Shown piece after piece: positions 37,459 through 49,407 of a stretch of 64,000 nt of DNA. Each line of letters opens with the position of its first letter. Position 1 is the first letter of the stretch. Origin of the DNA: Trichuris trichiura. Its lineage: Eukaryota; Nematoda; Enoplea; Trichinellida; Trichuridae. Below the pieces are notes generated by a model. The model was not told the DNA's origin and ran no database searches. It worked only from the letters and a program-made list of their open reading frames with translations. A program made the position numbers and the translations under genes. The stretch lies in contig JBAJFE010000060.1 of the NCBI GenBank assembly GCA_037903355.1, forward strand, positions 682,001 through 746,000, given 5' to 3'.

Positions 37459-38143
37459 TCACTTTAAGTTTTTGCTGGATTTTCTCCATTCTTCCCGAAG
37501 ATTAGAAAGAAATCGGTTTCCAATTGCTTTAATACCAGACAGGCTAGATTGAATTGTTCCAACGGAACCTTTTCTTTGAAGCAACGCTTTGGAACGCTCC
37601 GTAACTAAAACTGTTCGTAATGAATACAATCTACAAAGTGAAAACTGAAGGTAAAGAAAGTACTAGAAAACAACACACGTTGAATTTAAAAACCGTTAAA
37701 ATGGAAGTCCAAAATTGGTAATTTCAATTATACCTTTCATTTGTACTGTCAAGTAAATGTAGGCTGTTAGCCTGGCTAGTTGACGCACTGGTCTTGAATC
37801 TGCTATCTAAGACAAAAGAAATTAACGCATAGACAAATCCTAGCACACTCGTAAGTACTTGAATTGTACTGCATTTTATTTAAGAACTTTTAAACCACCT
37901 ACACGCGCTTCAAACCATCAGAAATAGTCAGTATTTATTGCGCAAAGCCTAAATCTGGAATAGGACTGCACGCAACAACAGACAAATTAAGCAACAAGCA
38001 GAATGCTTATTTTTCTACGACATTTTAAAGGCGAATTGGCCGAATAATATTTCAATGGAATCCTGCATTTGCAAGGCAAAATTTACCTTCCTTACGATCT
38101 CTTCATTGTTCAAGAGCTGGAACAGAAGGCGGCGTAAAACCAT
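37459..38143 (-). CDS. NCBP2AS2: NCBP2AS2-like small protein (93 residues)
   Basis: Three exons: 38087-38143, 37734-37806, 37459-37610. Phases agree, and 282 nt give 93 residues plus TGA. The start MVLRRLLFQLLNNEEIVRKI followed by ADSRPVRQLARLTAY matches human NCBP2AS2 (99 residues) at the same place. The C-terminal third (SLSGIKAIGNRFLSNLREEW) matches its SLCRRAERFRDAFTQEL region. The exon 3 acceptor (..TTACGAACAG) was chosen because it alone keeps frame; the nearer-looking TTTGTAG site brings a stop. The function of the family is little known. It is too short and too split to show as one ORF. Each exon lies upstream of CEP290 on the same strand. Confidence 0.8.
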
Positions 38144-39446
38144 TATTACCTACAGTGAGACAAATATAAGGTCTTGCATCATCTGCTGAACTGCGAGAAA
38201 ATCTCAAGCAGTTTCAGTGCTCTTACTTAAGCGAGCAGGCGGTAACATTATGCTAAACATGCAAAACACTACTAACGGCAAACAAAAACGCATTAGCGTC
38301 TGGCTGTTTTTATTATTGCGCTACGACTGCAAAAGCCATCTGTGCTAGAAGGATGAAATTTTTTCGCCTAAAGCAATTAGGAAACCGTGCGCGCTTTCAT
38401 GTTTGCCAAAGCAGGAAATACCGATTTAAAGGAAGCCCACTAAGGTGGCATGGCGTCTTTATTTACAACTCAAAGCAACGCTTTAAAATTGTATTATTCG
38501 AAATAAAAAAATTGTAAACTAGTGACTTAGAATAGGAAACATCATGCTTACTAAACTGTAGAGAAACTCGACGTTACCTGAAAATTGTAAATATAATAAC
38601 CTAAAGATCAATCAAGTGGTCCTACCGTCTGAGACAAAATAATGCATCTTGCCCAAAATTTGTTGCTACGCAGTGCGCGTGATTCATTATAAAACGCGTA
38701 ATCAGTTAAATCCATTCGTGGGTCGATATAAACAAATAGGCAGATTTGCAATGCCAAACAATTATCAAAGTAGTTTTTTTTCCAATGAGACAAGCAGAGT
38801 TTGCAATTCGAGGAGAAAAAGCAGAACGAAACTCAAGCACCAGTTGTCATGTAATATCATAACATTAATAAATTATACTGAAGGCTTCAGTTTTGTTAAA
38901 AAATTTAACTAAGCCTGAAGGGCTTCCTTACGCATTTTGCAGTGGTAAGTTGGTGGAACGTATTCGTGTCCCTATTGAAATGGAAAATGTCTTCCACTCT
39001 TTGCGCCCTGTGTTTTGATAAATTTTCCGATCGAGGTTCGAAGCCAGATTTTGAAGCAGAGCCATTATTTCGAAAGTTCAACAGAACTGAACGACACGAA
39101 GGATGGTGCCTCTTTCGACATCTCCTTGGTTCAATATTTTAAGCGTTATTCATTTCTAAGTTCCCTTTAGGCCCAAAATGGGCCAGCCTGTTTGAAACAT
39201 TTAACGCTTTCGCGCATAGAGAAAACTCTCCATTTATGGTCAGTTTTAAGATTAATCTCCGTTCCAAGTTAGATGATACTACGGCAGTAGTCTTTCACGA
39301 AACAGTTTCAGTAAATGATTCCCTACAAATGTTAATCTATTCCACACAAGAACTTGTATGGTAAGCAAATGGCGGGCTTAAACCTACGGGACGTAAGGAA
39401 TTTATAAGTGCTTTATTCGGCAAAGAAAACGAACAAAAAACAAGCT
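38144..39446. other. Intergenic region between NCBP2AS2 homolog and HHAT
   Basis: AT-rich. Small ORFs (38649-38912, 38942-39142, plus) have no motif and no splice logic. No repeats recognised. Confidence 0.5.
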
Positions 39447-41039
39447 CTACTCCAGTTTAGCTTCCTTGGAGCTCAGCCATCGACTAGTATCCATGTTCAC
39501 ATTGTTGTAGCAGTAACCTAAAGAGAGCAGTACAGCGGCAGGCATTTTGAATTTTGGTAATGTTTCTCCCCAGAAAATCCTATCCACAAGTACACCGCCA
39601 AAAAGCGAGCCACCAATAAAGTAAAAGTTCGAATAGAATCCAAGCACGACCAATATCAGTTGTAGCACAGCAACAATCCTCCGGAATGCTCTATCCGATA
39701 TATTTTTTTCCCGCCACTTCTTTACGGATTCGATTGCATAAATGTATTTGGCTACATTCTCAACCAACATTTCGACAACATTCAGCGCAACCCAGATTAC
39801 GCAATTGTGCCGGAAGCCGTGCCACACGAGTACAAAGAAAAAACTGAGGAAAAGTCCGGCCAACTTACGCCCAGTGCTGAATGTTGGCCGAGCAATCGCC
39901 AAAAAAATGTACTCCTTAAAAAAGTCGTACAAGCCACGATCGAAGTAGCGCCAAACGTCGGAAAACACTGTCACTCTAGTTATGCAAATCGGCAGTGCCG
40001 GAGGTATCATATTGTCCAGTTTCGCGAAAAAGGCGGGAAAACCAAAAATTACTACGTACTTTAAATGGAAAAATTGACCAATCATTAGGCCCAAACTTGA
40101 CAACGTATCCAGCGGAATTTTTTCGAGCAAATCGCGATCCGCTATAGCCGCTTCGAAGTACATATAATGCAACATCAACTCGATAAAGCTGTACCAGAAC
40201 GCTATTCGGACGCCAAACCATATAGTAGCTAACCAATTACGTTTTCTCGTATGAATACTTTCCATTTGAGCTTGAAACTTCGGATAGATGACTATAAGGC
40301 TTAGTTGATAGGGAAAATAGTACAAATACCATAACATATCTACGAAATCTTTCATAAAAGGACGTGGGCCATGCTTTGCTGATGAGTCTATGACGTAAAT
40401 GCAGTAGCTGATGGAATGAATCATCTTGTAGCCTATGAAGCTAACAGTTTTGAATAAATCACTATCTGGAATCTCAACGTATCCTTCAACAACAGCAAAC
40501 AGCAATGCAAGTACAATATACCAAAGAATTAGCTTTGAATGCAGATGTCTAGCAGCAAGAAGCATAACAGTGGATAGCATAAATGTAACGGCAACAATTG
40601 AAGGTGAGAACAGCTGAAAACAAGCGAAAAACCAGTAGAACATCATCACTGCCTGCCAAACATAGGTTCTAAGGAAATTTCGGCAGCAGTTAAAAAGCAC
40701 AAAATGGATGCAATAGAATATGGCCGCTTGCTTCACCCACATGGACCAATAGTACCATTCATAGTTGTTTATATCTTTTCTTCTTTTTCCAAGCCACCAT
40801 AATTGGCTGGTGCTAAAGGCGCCAGCTTTGCTGTTCGCTAACAGTTGGGAAGAGCTCAGCTCGAACACTTTGTACCAAGCGTATATTATGGCACATATGA
40901 GTATGACCGCGTAAGTACCTGATTCCGTTAAGGGGAGTGAAGGATAAGCAAAGAGAATTCGTTTCTTTCTTTCAACTTGAACACTGGCTTCTTGATCCGG
41001 TTTGTGCCATTTCTTTCTTTGCATAATTGCTGTGTGCAT
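39447..41039 (-). CDS. HHAT: MBOAT acyltransferase, HHAT/Rasp (protein-cysteine N-palmitoyltransferase) type
   Basis: Single-exon gene for 530 residues. Multi-pass membrane protein with about ten hydrophobic segments. Near residues 330-420 it carries PPALPICITRVTVFSDVWRY, then FDRGLYDFFKEYIF and FFFVLVWHGFRHNCVIWVALN. This matches HHAT/Rasp: CxxxxxxxSxMWRYFDxGLYxF and the WHG histidine essential in MBOATs. HHAT attaches palmitate to the N-terminus of Hedgehog-family signals in the ER. Nematodes lack a canonical Hedgehog, so the substrate here is unknown. Lack of introns contrasts with every other long gene in the window and may indicate retroposition. The start is the ATG at 41037-41039; a second Met at codon 6 is possible. 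Confidence 0.88.
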   Translation of the reverse strand: MHTAIMQRKKWHKPDQEASVQVERKKRILFAYPSLPLTESGTYAVILICAIIYAWYKVFELSSSQLLANSKAGAFSTSQLWWLGKRRKDINNYEWYYWSMWVKQAAIFYCIHFVLFNCCRNFLRTYVWQAVMMFYWFFACFQLFSPSIVAVTFMLSTVMLLAARHLHSKLILWYIVLALLFAVVEGYVEIPDSDLFKTVSFIGYKMIHSISYCIYVIDSSAKHGPRPFMKDFVDMLWYLYYFPYQLSLIVIYPKFQAQMESIHTRKRNWLATIWFGVRIAFWYSFIELMLHYMYFEAAIADRDLLEKIPLDTLSSLGLMIGQFFHLKYVVIFGFPAFFAKLDNMIPPALPICITRVTVFSDVWRYFDRGLYDFFKEYIFLAIARPTFSTGRKLAGLFLSFFFVLVWHGFRHNCVIWVALNVVEMLVENVAKYIYAIESVKKWREKNISDRAFRRIVAVLQLILVVLGFYSNFYFIGGSLFGGVLVDRIFWGETLPKFKMPAAVLLSLGYCYNNVNMDTSRWLSSKEAKLE

Positions 41040-42648
41040 AAATATTGCTCTGTGAATTACGACAGTGACGGAGAATGGATACGCCTAAGACAAATTGACA
41101 GTCCGCAGTGCAATGTAGCACTTCTCGGCAACTGGCACGGAAAGCGACCTATGCCAATGTTCTCATTACGTGTTAACTGACTGAGCGATTTGGGTTCGTA
41201 TGAGGACGCAGCTTAGCAGAAAATCAAAAAAGGTCATACAACCGGTAACCAGCGCAATGTCGACGACAATCTCTTCGGCTGGAAAAGAGGGCATCGCGTG
41301 CATTGTTCGTTTCGTCTTTTACTGACACTCGGCTGGTCTGTCCAGTAGCGCTCATGGAATTTTGTCATTTTCTCCCGTTAAAAATTACTTGCACGCAAAA
41401 GTGAACGCATAATTTCAACATATAACCTCAATAAAAACAAATGCATCTTCTTATTGGACCAATACTTGACAAGCTAAGGCATCACTAAATGAAGCGCTTG
41501 CAAAATGTTGTCGCTGTCCAAAGAAATAATACTAATAACTAGATGTCCTGATTTGCTGATCACTTGTAACTCAGTGCACTTTTGAAAGTCGCAGCCAACC
41601 ATTAATTTTGAAAGAACCGAAAGCTTTAAGGATTCGTGAAGCGTTTCCGCCGTTCACATGGCCGAACACCATTGGACAACTGAGTCGTAATGACAGGTTG
41701 ACTTTAAGCGGCCGTCGTTTTGACGCGGCCAGATGATTAGACTTGGTGCGAATACGCTTTACGAACCAAACTTTAAGCTAACTTCCATCACTTGCTTCAC
41801 CTGGTCTCCACTGCATTAATACTTTTAGCTCAATATTTGTTAAAGGAGTATGAAGCGTATTGTGAAGTCACTGCTGTGACTACATTGATCCGTCTCTTCT
41901 GATGATTTCGTCTGTAACTATAAGCGCATGTTGCCTTGCTTTACAACTTTCTAAGTGTCGCATACCATAGCGGCAAAACTTCGCATTCCGGTTTGGCAAA
42001 CTGCAACAAGTGCTCGTGGTGAGCCTAACTTCTCTCTAATTTGTTGAAGCACTGTGAAGTCGTCTTCCATTTGAACAAAGCGGCAGAGACGTTTAATTGC
42101 TCACTTTGTGAAAGAATTCAATGGAGTTCAGACGTTTTTGGAATTCGAGTCGTTCCTTTACTGTTGCGTCTGGCGAGCATTCTCTTTCTCTGAGCTTGCA
42201 ATTGAAACCACCATCATGATAACATCTTTTCTAACCAAACATTAAGTCATACACAATTGAAAATCACGTCCGTCTGACGAGCGTTTAAATGACACGTCCT
42301 TAAAGACTCCATTCTAAGCTACAGTTGACTGAAGATCCCATATTCAGAATCCAAGTTGAAAGTGCTGACTTTCATAGACTGCTAATAGATTGTGGGCGCT
42401 TGAACATTCCATCCCTTTTGATCACCCTCCACTCAATAAAGGCGGGAAAAAACAATATCAGCTTTGGCGCTAAGACACTGTCAGCAATTATCAGGAACAC
42501 ATTATCTCAGTAAAATACGCGAAACTTCGTGGAACGCATTTTCGCGAACCATAAACGTTATCGTGAGTCACTATTCATACTGGCGCCAAAAAAGCATTGT
42601 CTTACCTAACAAACGAGGAACTATTGGTAACATAACCCAAGAAGGGAC
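41040..42648. other. Intergenic region between HHAT and NIT2
   Basis: 1.6 kb without recognisable coding sequence or repeat. The ORF at 42464-42715 runs antisense over the last NIT2 exon and is a shadow. Confidence 0.55.
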
Positions 42649-44340
42649 TCAGCAACCGTCAACGATTATTGGCTCATTTTTGAACCCACTTGCGTATATA
42701 TCGAGACGTGCTTGATTTAGCAGAGGGATTCTTTCTCTTGCAGACGATACATTATCAATGCCTGACGCATACGTATGTAGTACTACTAAAGAAGTAGAAA
42801 CGGGACGCTTACAGATGTCTGCGTAGACGATATCCTCTTCCTCTGCAGCTGCGGCAATCGTTTTTCCCCTACGCGTCGAATGCACAGTGAAATATTGAAT
42901 ACGAAATCGAATAAACTTACCACGGATCTACTACAGCGCTGTAACCGTAGGCAACAGTTTTCGCGGCTTCGTTTCTCGCTGGTGAACACATGGCTACATA
43001 ACTAAGCGTATCAACGGCTCGACTACGGCTTAACAGCATCCAATGGAGGTTACCCGTTGTCACACTAAACGCGCTGGGGTATACTAACAGTTGGCATCCT
43101 AAAAAGGAAGAAAATTATAGGCACAAATGCGTTCTGTGATCGTACGAGCAATGCAACCATTTTTATCAACGGTAAAGCACGTTCTGAGCACGATACGCAC
43201 TACGACTATTTCTACCAATAAGCAAGGAATGGGATGACCAAGTATTAAGTCACCTTTATTGGCATATGCCAATGCTAGCTGTGGGAATCGGACGTCGTAA
43301 CATATACCAAGACCGATGTTGGCGAACTCTGAAAATTATGTATTCTTATAAAAGCACAACTGAGGCACAGCTGTCACCCGTCCTGAATATCACCGGCTCT
43401 CCTCCGGGAGTGATAACGTCAGATTCTTTGTATACAATTTTTCCAGGAATATTAATGTCGAACAGATGCATCTGAAAATTGGCTTCGACGCCTTTTGAAT
43501 AATGGAGTTTCAACTGTGTTGCATACTTTACGGTACCTACCCACCATACAGCCTTGGCGGTTGTACAGCGGGCATGAATTGTAGAACTTTCCATTCTCTA
43601 TTTCAGGTATGGTTCCTTAACAGTTGAATACCGTTTTAGCAAACAAGAAGCGGCGGCAAAATAGAGAGACCGTTTGGAACTTTTTAAAAGATATTCGCCT
43701 TAGCAAATGCGCAACACTCAGCGTTGAAGAACTATGTCTCATCTGCGTGAACTGACGAGAAGCAAGTGAAGCTGTGCCTAATGTCTACAACAAACACAGG
43801 TACTAAAAATGACGAACAGGCGAATAAATTATCTTCGTCTAGTGACTGCGGCTTAAAGGCGCATGCCAGTTTTAAAAACAAAAGTTTAAAGCAATAAGAA
43901 GACCTAATTCGAAAGGAAGGTAAAGTTATTCAAACAAAAAACAATAATTTCGTTTCTTGGAGATACACTTGGAAGAAATGACCTCTTTTTGCACACTTTT
44001 AAGAAAATGCAACATTTGAATAGCTGAGCTCTCTTACCGCCAATAATGTAAACATCATGTTTTTTCGCAAGCGACGATAGCAACTCGTGCGTTCGACCAC
44101 TGCCATCCAAAGCCTCGGCATTGTCGCGAACGAATTCGTTTCCGAATGGGATATTGAAGGATTCCTGAAGAAAAATTTGTCTTCGCCTTAAATGGTTTAT
44201 TGCGCTTCGAAGCTTACCGGAAGAATGATCACTTTTGCGCCAGTCGAAGCAGCCTTCGCTACTAGCCGTTCTGCGCGGCATAGATTTGCATCCTTTTCCG
44301 CAGTAACCAGCATTTGAACTAATGCTATTTTGAATTCCAT
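42649..44340 (-). CDS. NIT2: NIT2-type omega-amidase (nitrilase superfamily)
   Basis: Hydrolyses alpha-ketoglutaramate and alpha-ketosuccinamate in glutamine/asparagine transamination. Predicted 284 residues in eight exons, in transcript order 44218-44340, 44038-44164, 43527-43615, 43378-43471, 43254-43328, 42921-43098, 42813-42868, 42649-42761; phases agree. The catalytic triad is visible: Glu in [11 protein letters not shown], Lys in [16 protein letters not shown], Cys in [15 protein letters not shown]. Other landmarks are [16 protein letters not shown] and the C-terminal [12 protein letters not shown]. Human NIT2 is 276 residues. The ATG at 44340 is preferred over an upstream in-frame ATG because a consensus acceptor (..GTTTCAG) just before it suggests a 5' UTR splice or trans-splice site. 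Confidence 0.94.
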
Positions 44341-46379
44341 GTATATACTTCTCACTGCTGAAACAATTGCAGGTGTGATTTTCACTTCTGAATATTAATT
44401 CAGGCACGCAAAGAAACGAAAACAAGGCCGCGTAATCAACGAAAATTGTACATTTTTTAAAGGTTTTCTTTGTTTCAATGTTACCCGCCCGGTACAACTC
44501 ATACTTTCGTTGAAATCATTCGGCCAAACGGCTAGAACGCATTTCAATTTCGCGCTACCAAATCAGTGCACCTTACTCGTACATAAAAATCATGACAGCG
44601 GCGTAAACACGTTTGATTTCGTGCAGGCTCCGCTTTACGAAAAGTTGGACGTTGGAACGGACAGTCCGAAAAGATAGAGCCGCCGAAACTGTGCAGGCGA
44701 AGCAATGAGTTTGTCTAAATGTCATAGGGGATGTGGAAAATACCTTGAATATCAAAGCAAGGCAGAAATCGAACTAATGATTAAGCTCATTAATTGGGTT
44801 CTGTGTATTTTTAAAAAAATTAAACCATTGACGATGGTTTGCTGGTAAGGAAGAAGCTCCAGCTTCTTTTGGCTCCCTGGAAAGAGAACTAAAACTTTGA
44901 ATGGGTGGCAGCGAAAAACTACTTCCAGCGTTACAAGTGGTTTCATCAAGAATGCTTCATGCCAAGTGAAAGGAGACCAACGCAGCAATTCATATGAAAC
45001 ATTAACTGGAATTCCCAGGCTAACACGACATACAGAGAGAGGCTTAAACCCTGAACGAGTTACTATTTGTAACTGTAGTAAACAATGATTCGTTCAAGTC
45101 AGAAGCATCAAACGAAACGGCATCTATTGAATAAACCTGCTGTTGCAGCTTTTCATTTCAGGAGACTCATTTGAGGAAAACGGAGTCTATTCAGTACATT
45201 ATTGGTCAACCGAAACGCATTTTATTGAGTCTATCTGCCTATCATTTGAGATATGGTAGCGGAATCCGTAAGAACCGTCTTTTTTCAGTTTTACAAAGAA
45301 ATGCATGCAGGCAGAGCAAAGCCAGCAAGTTTTTGAGCTACTTTAAAATCTGGAATGAGAATATTGTTAATTAGCGTGTATTTATCACGAAAAAAGAAAA
45401 AGTACCTGCGAATGCGGTTGTGTTACTGTAGTTAGCCCTTTTGTCTTGTTGACGTTGGCGTGTTGTGGATTCTGGGCGTTTCTGCTGCACATTGGCGACT
45501 CTTTCTTTCGTCAGGATGAAGACAGCTGTTCGGTCATCCGCCTGCTGCTTGCCTACGGAGATGTGGCAACAAAGTGTCGCCAGGGTACTGCTCGTCCGGT
45601 CGTTCGCGGCAACCACGTTTTAACAGTCCTTCATTCAACTCCAACTCATCTTCCAACACCGGCGCGCTCGGAACGAAATGACTGTTTTCCAGAAAGCCTT
45701 AAACGCCGGGCCTTATCAGTGGTTGATGGAAACGCGAAGCTTTGACCTGACATTAGACAACTAGACAACACCTTGGACTACCCTGACACTCGAACACAGC
45801 GCTCCCGAGAAACCGTGACAAAGGAAGAAATCGGCGGTTTTAGACTACCACCTACAGCCTTTTTGCATTACGCATTCCGCCACCCCTCTCCCCACGAAAG
45901 ACTATTTTTTTACGATATTTGTTTCGACCGAAGCGTACGTGTATGTACGCCCCCGTGAAGTGAACAGCCGTCTGCTCTGCTTTACGTGCATTCATTGGCA
46001 AGCAGTTAACTGTTAGCGTTTGGAAGATAGTGACGATTCGTGTTGATGGTGATCTCGTACGTGATTGTGATGTTTATCAGCCCTGTTATGTGGCTGTTTA
46101 TCAGTTTCACGACGATATGTTTCGGGTAAGCGCTCTATTGTGGCGCTTATCACTCGGTAGTACGATATTGTTGGCTGCTCATCCTTAGCAGTATAGCGAA
46201 GAAAGTTCGTGATGTTGACGCTTTTCGATTCGTGAAAGGATATTTTCGGAGCTGGCCAATTCATAAGCGCTACTTCAGTTGGTCCTGCTTGTAAGGATCT
46301 GGGCACCACGGGACAAGCTCGTTCGACCAACTCGTCAAGCGCTTGTTTGGGCCTCCGAAGTGCAGGCAATGTACGATAA
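44341..46379. other. Intergenic region between NIT2 and the MULE remnant
   Basis: No convincing gene. A 118-codon minus-strand ORF (46013-46369) and a 99-codon plus-strand ORF (45446-45745) lack recognisable motifs. Confidence 0.45.
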
Positions 46380-47935
46380 ATCCAGCTAACTCGAGCTGCG
46401 TTACATCCGATCTAAAAGGGACTGCAACCTGCCTACAAAACGCAGTGTAAAGCGTCGCCAGCGCCTCCCTTCAAGCTGCCAAATCGCCAGTTTATGACGA
46501 AATCAGCCAACCCCCGGCGCTTCACCCGAACCAGATGAGAAGGGGAGAACCCACCTACAAGACGCGGTGTAAAGCGCCATTTCCAACTGGCCATTCAAAC
46601 CGATTCGTCAGGTGCTTTGACGCACCTACAAAGCGCAGACAGCTTGTTTATGCCGAAGTCGACGGTCATGCAGCTCGATGTTTCCGGCTAAGCTGTCATC
46701 TCAAAAGCTTTATAGTCTGTTGAATCAAATTGACTGTCTGTGCAGTTCCTCTTGAAGATATATTTTTCGGCCAGCAGTTGGCTGCAACGTGTGACTGCCA
46801 AATAAAAGTCATTCTTGCGGACGGAACTGTCAAGATTGCCTGTCGGCAATTCGCCCAGGTTTATGTTATCATGATATGAAAAGATATGAAAAGGAAAATT
46901 CGGAAGCGTATGGCCGGTTTTTCCAGCCCATTAAGAATTTGAAGAGAAAGATATTACGGCAGGGTCTGCTTACGATATACAGTGCAGACGTTGGCAGTCC
47001 GAATGATCACCTCGCTGGCATTTGTTCCCGAGAAATTCCTTGAAGAACTTTTAAGAACGCTTCTGCTGCTTGTCCAGCATGTTTACATGACATTTATTTC
47101 GGACATCCGAGTTATGCCATACTCGAATATTTTGTCCGCCTTCCAAAGAATGCAGACACGCATCATCTTCAACTGGCCATTCAAACCGATTCGTCAGGTG
47201 CTTTGACGCACCTACAAAGCGCAGACAGCCTGTTTATGCCGAAGTCGACGGTCATGCAGCTCGATGTTTCCGGCTAAGCTGTCATCTCAAAAGCTGTATA
47301 GTCTGTTGAATCAAATTGACTGTCTGTGCAGTTCCTCTTGAAGATATATTTTTCGGCCAGCAGTTGGCTGCAAAGTGCGACTGCCAAATAAAAGTCATTC
47401 TTGCGGACGGAACTGTCAAGATTGCCTGTCGGCAATTCGCCCAAGATTATGTTATCACGATATGAAAAGCAAGGTTCGGAAGCGTATGGCCAATTTCTCC
47501 AGCCCATTAAGAATTTGAAGAGAAAGATATTACGGCAGGGGCTGCTTACGATGTACAATGCAGACGTTGGCAGTCCGAATGATCACCTCGCTGGCATTTG
47601 TTCCAGGGAAAGTCTTTGAAGAACTGTCAAGAACGCTTCTGCTGCTTGTCCGGCATGTTTACACGATATTTATTTCGGACATCCGGGTTATGCCATACTC
47701 GAATGTTTTGTGCGCCTTCCAAAGAATACAGACACGATATGAGCGTATGAATAATTTCGTCGGAGCAGCCCATCGATAGATGTCTTCGCTGGTGCGCCCC
47801 AAGATCTGGGTCTTCGTGAATGGGATCCGCAAAATCCAGGCACGGAGAGACGCACTACGACTAGAAGGCCGAACATGCACTGAATACTTCCGTAGTGCAA
47901 TGCGCGCTACTTTGATGTACTGAATAAATCATTAG
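46380..47935 (+). pseudogene. Degenerate MULE-type transposase, internally duplicated
   Basis: The plus strand reads, across frame changes and stops, as a Mutator-like transposase. KVILADGTVKIACRQFAQVY matches the 'IDGTFK--P-QF-QLY' block near the first catalytic Asp. LAFVPGKVFEELSRTLLLLV matches the 'VPL-FALLP-K----Y' block. NNFVGAAHR then MSSLVRPKIWVFVNGIRKIQ matches the C-terminal 'NN-VEG-HR-L---L---HP-IW-FI--L+' block. Part of the gene is present twice (46591-47176 and 47177-47740). Frame shifts and stops (TGA after VYVIMI, TAG after AAHR) show it is dead. No TIRs identified. Confidence 0.65.
46591..47740. repeat. Tandem direct duplication, unit about 576-586 bp
   Basis: Unit 1 begins CCATTCAAACCGATTCGTCA at 46591 and unit 2 repeats it at 47177. 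The marker TGCAGACGTTGGCAGTCCG occurs at 46983 and 47559, showing a 10-bp length difference inside. Similarity is high over the whole unit, so the duplication is fairly recent. It lies within the MULE remnant. Confidence 0.88.
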
Positions 47936-49407
47936 GCGCGTTTTTATGTTGTCGCTGACGACGGAACTTGTATATTCCGATAGCTGCGCATACTCTTTAA
48001 TGTTCATTATTGTGTGTCTTTTCTGCTAATAAACTTATCGATCGATAAGATTTATTGTACAATTACTGGTATAGTAATTATCAAAATTAGTCGGTTTCAT
48101 AAAAGCAAAAATAAAATTATCATTTCCGTTAAAAAAAAAGAAAGTTCTTTTAGTAGAAAGTGGGCGTTGCCTCCTTTAAACGCTATTTAATGTGTTTAAG
48201 CCTTCAACTGGTAATATTTGTAAAGGTTGCGCGCTGGTAAAGCAGGAAAACTTGCACTTTTTAGAAAGCGAATTGCAACAGCTGCGTCTGCAGACTCGTT
48301 GCAACTTTAAGAAAACACAACATTCATCTCGGCATTGCAAGTGAACTAAAATAAGAAAAACAGCCTATGCCGCCGGTTTGGCGCGCGAATACGATGTCAT
48401 ACCAAACCAATAGGAGAAAAGATCGACCTTCAGCTTAAAGCGTTGGGATATTGGTCATTAGCAATTCGCTAACGACATAGGACGTTACAGTCCCGAAAGC
48501 TTCGTCATTTCTGACAGCAAGAAAAACTCAAACGTGATGCAAAATCTCAATAGATCTTATATTTAAGAATCTTAGATGAATATATGATTTTCGCTTATCA
48601 AATAATAGTAAACTCGCCGCATAGGACTATTATCGAAAAATTCTACCTAATGCAAAGCCAAAAGACGGAAAGAGCAATGAAAAAAATCAGCCCCGTGCAT
48701 CCCCAAAAAAGGAGATGTCAAATCGAGTCTGCCGAATGGCTACATTTCATTTATTGATAGTTAGCTCATGTACATATCAATTCAATGCCAACAGCTTGAA
48801 AATCAAATATTGTGTGTGAAGAAAAATAAGCAGGACAGGCAGTTGCAAAAGTATGCCGTTTAATGGAATTCACTATGCTCGCCATTAAGGGAGCGGATAT
48901 TGTTACAATGCTCTAAAAAAATGAAAGAATTGCACAGTGTGCACGCCCTGACATCTATCCATATACTCGACGCGTTACAAAAGGGTCTAAGGTCAACAGG
49001 AAACTTGAGTAGAAGACAACAGCAACGTGTTGTTGCACGCGAACAAATTCAACAACTTTAACAGCTTAATGGATGCAGACAGCGTTAATAAAATATTAAT
49101 ACTAGTAAAACCACATTTCCGGCTAAAACTGACAATTAAGGCGTCAGCCTTTGCCCTATCGCTGAGGACGGAAACAGTTGTGTTCCAAAAGCTTCGACCA
49201 CTCTTGTATGTTTTTTCGTGTAACGGGAATTGAAACTCCGACCCGCGACGCGCTACGAGGCGTTCGTCCTTCAAACTGATGATTAAGTGAAAAAAACCGG
49301 AAATGGACCATTGGAACAAGGTAGAGCACGTAATAAAGATCGCACTTGTGAATAGCCAACCGTCAAGTTGTTGGCCTGAACAGCGACAGCGCTTTCACGC
49401 AATTCAT
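47936..49407. other. Region between the MULE remnant and the 3' end of ptp-3
   Basis: AT-rich. It contains three copies or part-copies of the dispersed motif TCGCTGACGACGGAA..GTTCC..AAAGCTTCG (about 47950, 48465-48510, 49155-49195) also found near 17035 and 21730. No gene seen. Confidence 0.5.

Noticed and set aside
37440..37640. Minus-strand C-terminal part of the NCBP2AS2-like gene read as a Golgi SNARE tail
   Set aside because: The Leu-rich helix looked like GOSR1/Vti1, but there is no membrane anchor. The upstream exons join to give the NCBP2AS2 N-terminus instead.
46013..46369. 118-codon minus-strand ORF as a gene
   Set aside because: His/Arg-rich tail, no recognisable motif, no splice partners, and it lies next to transposon debris.
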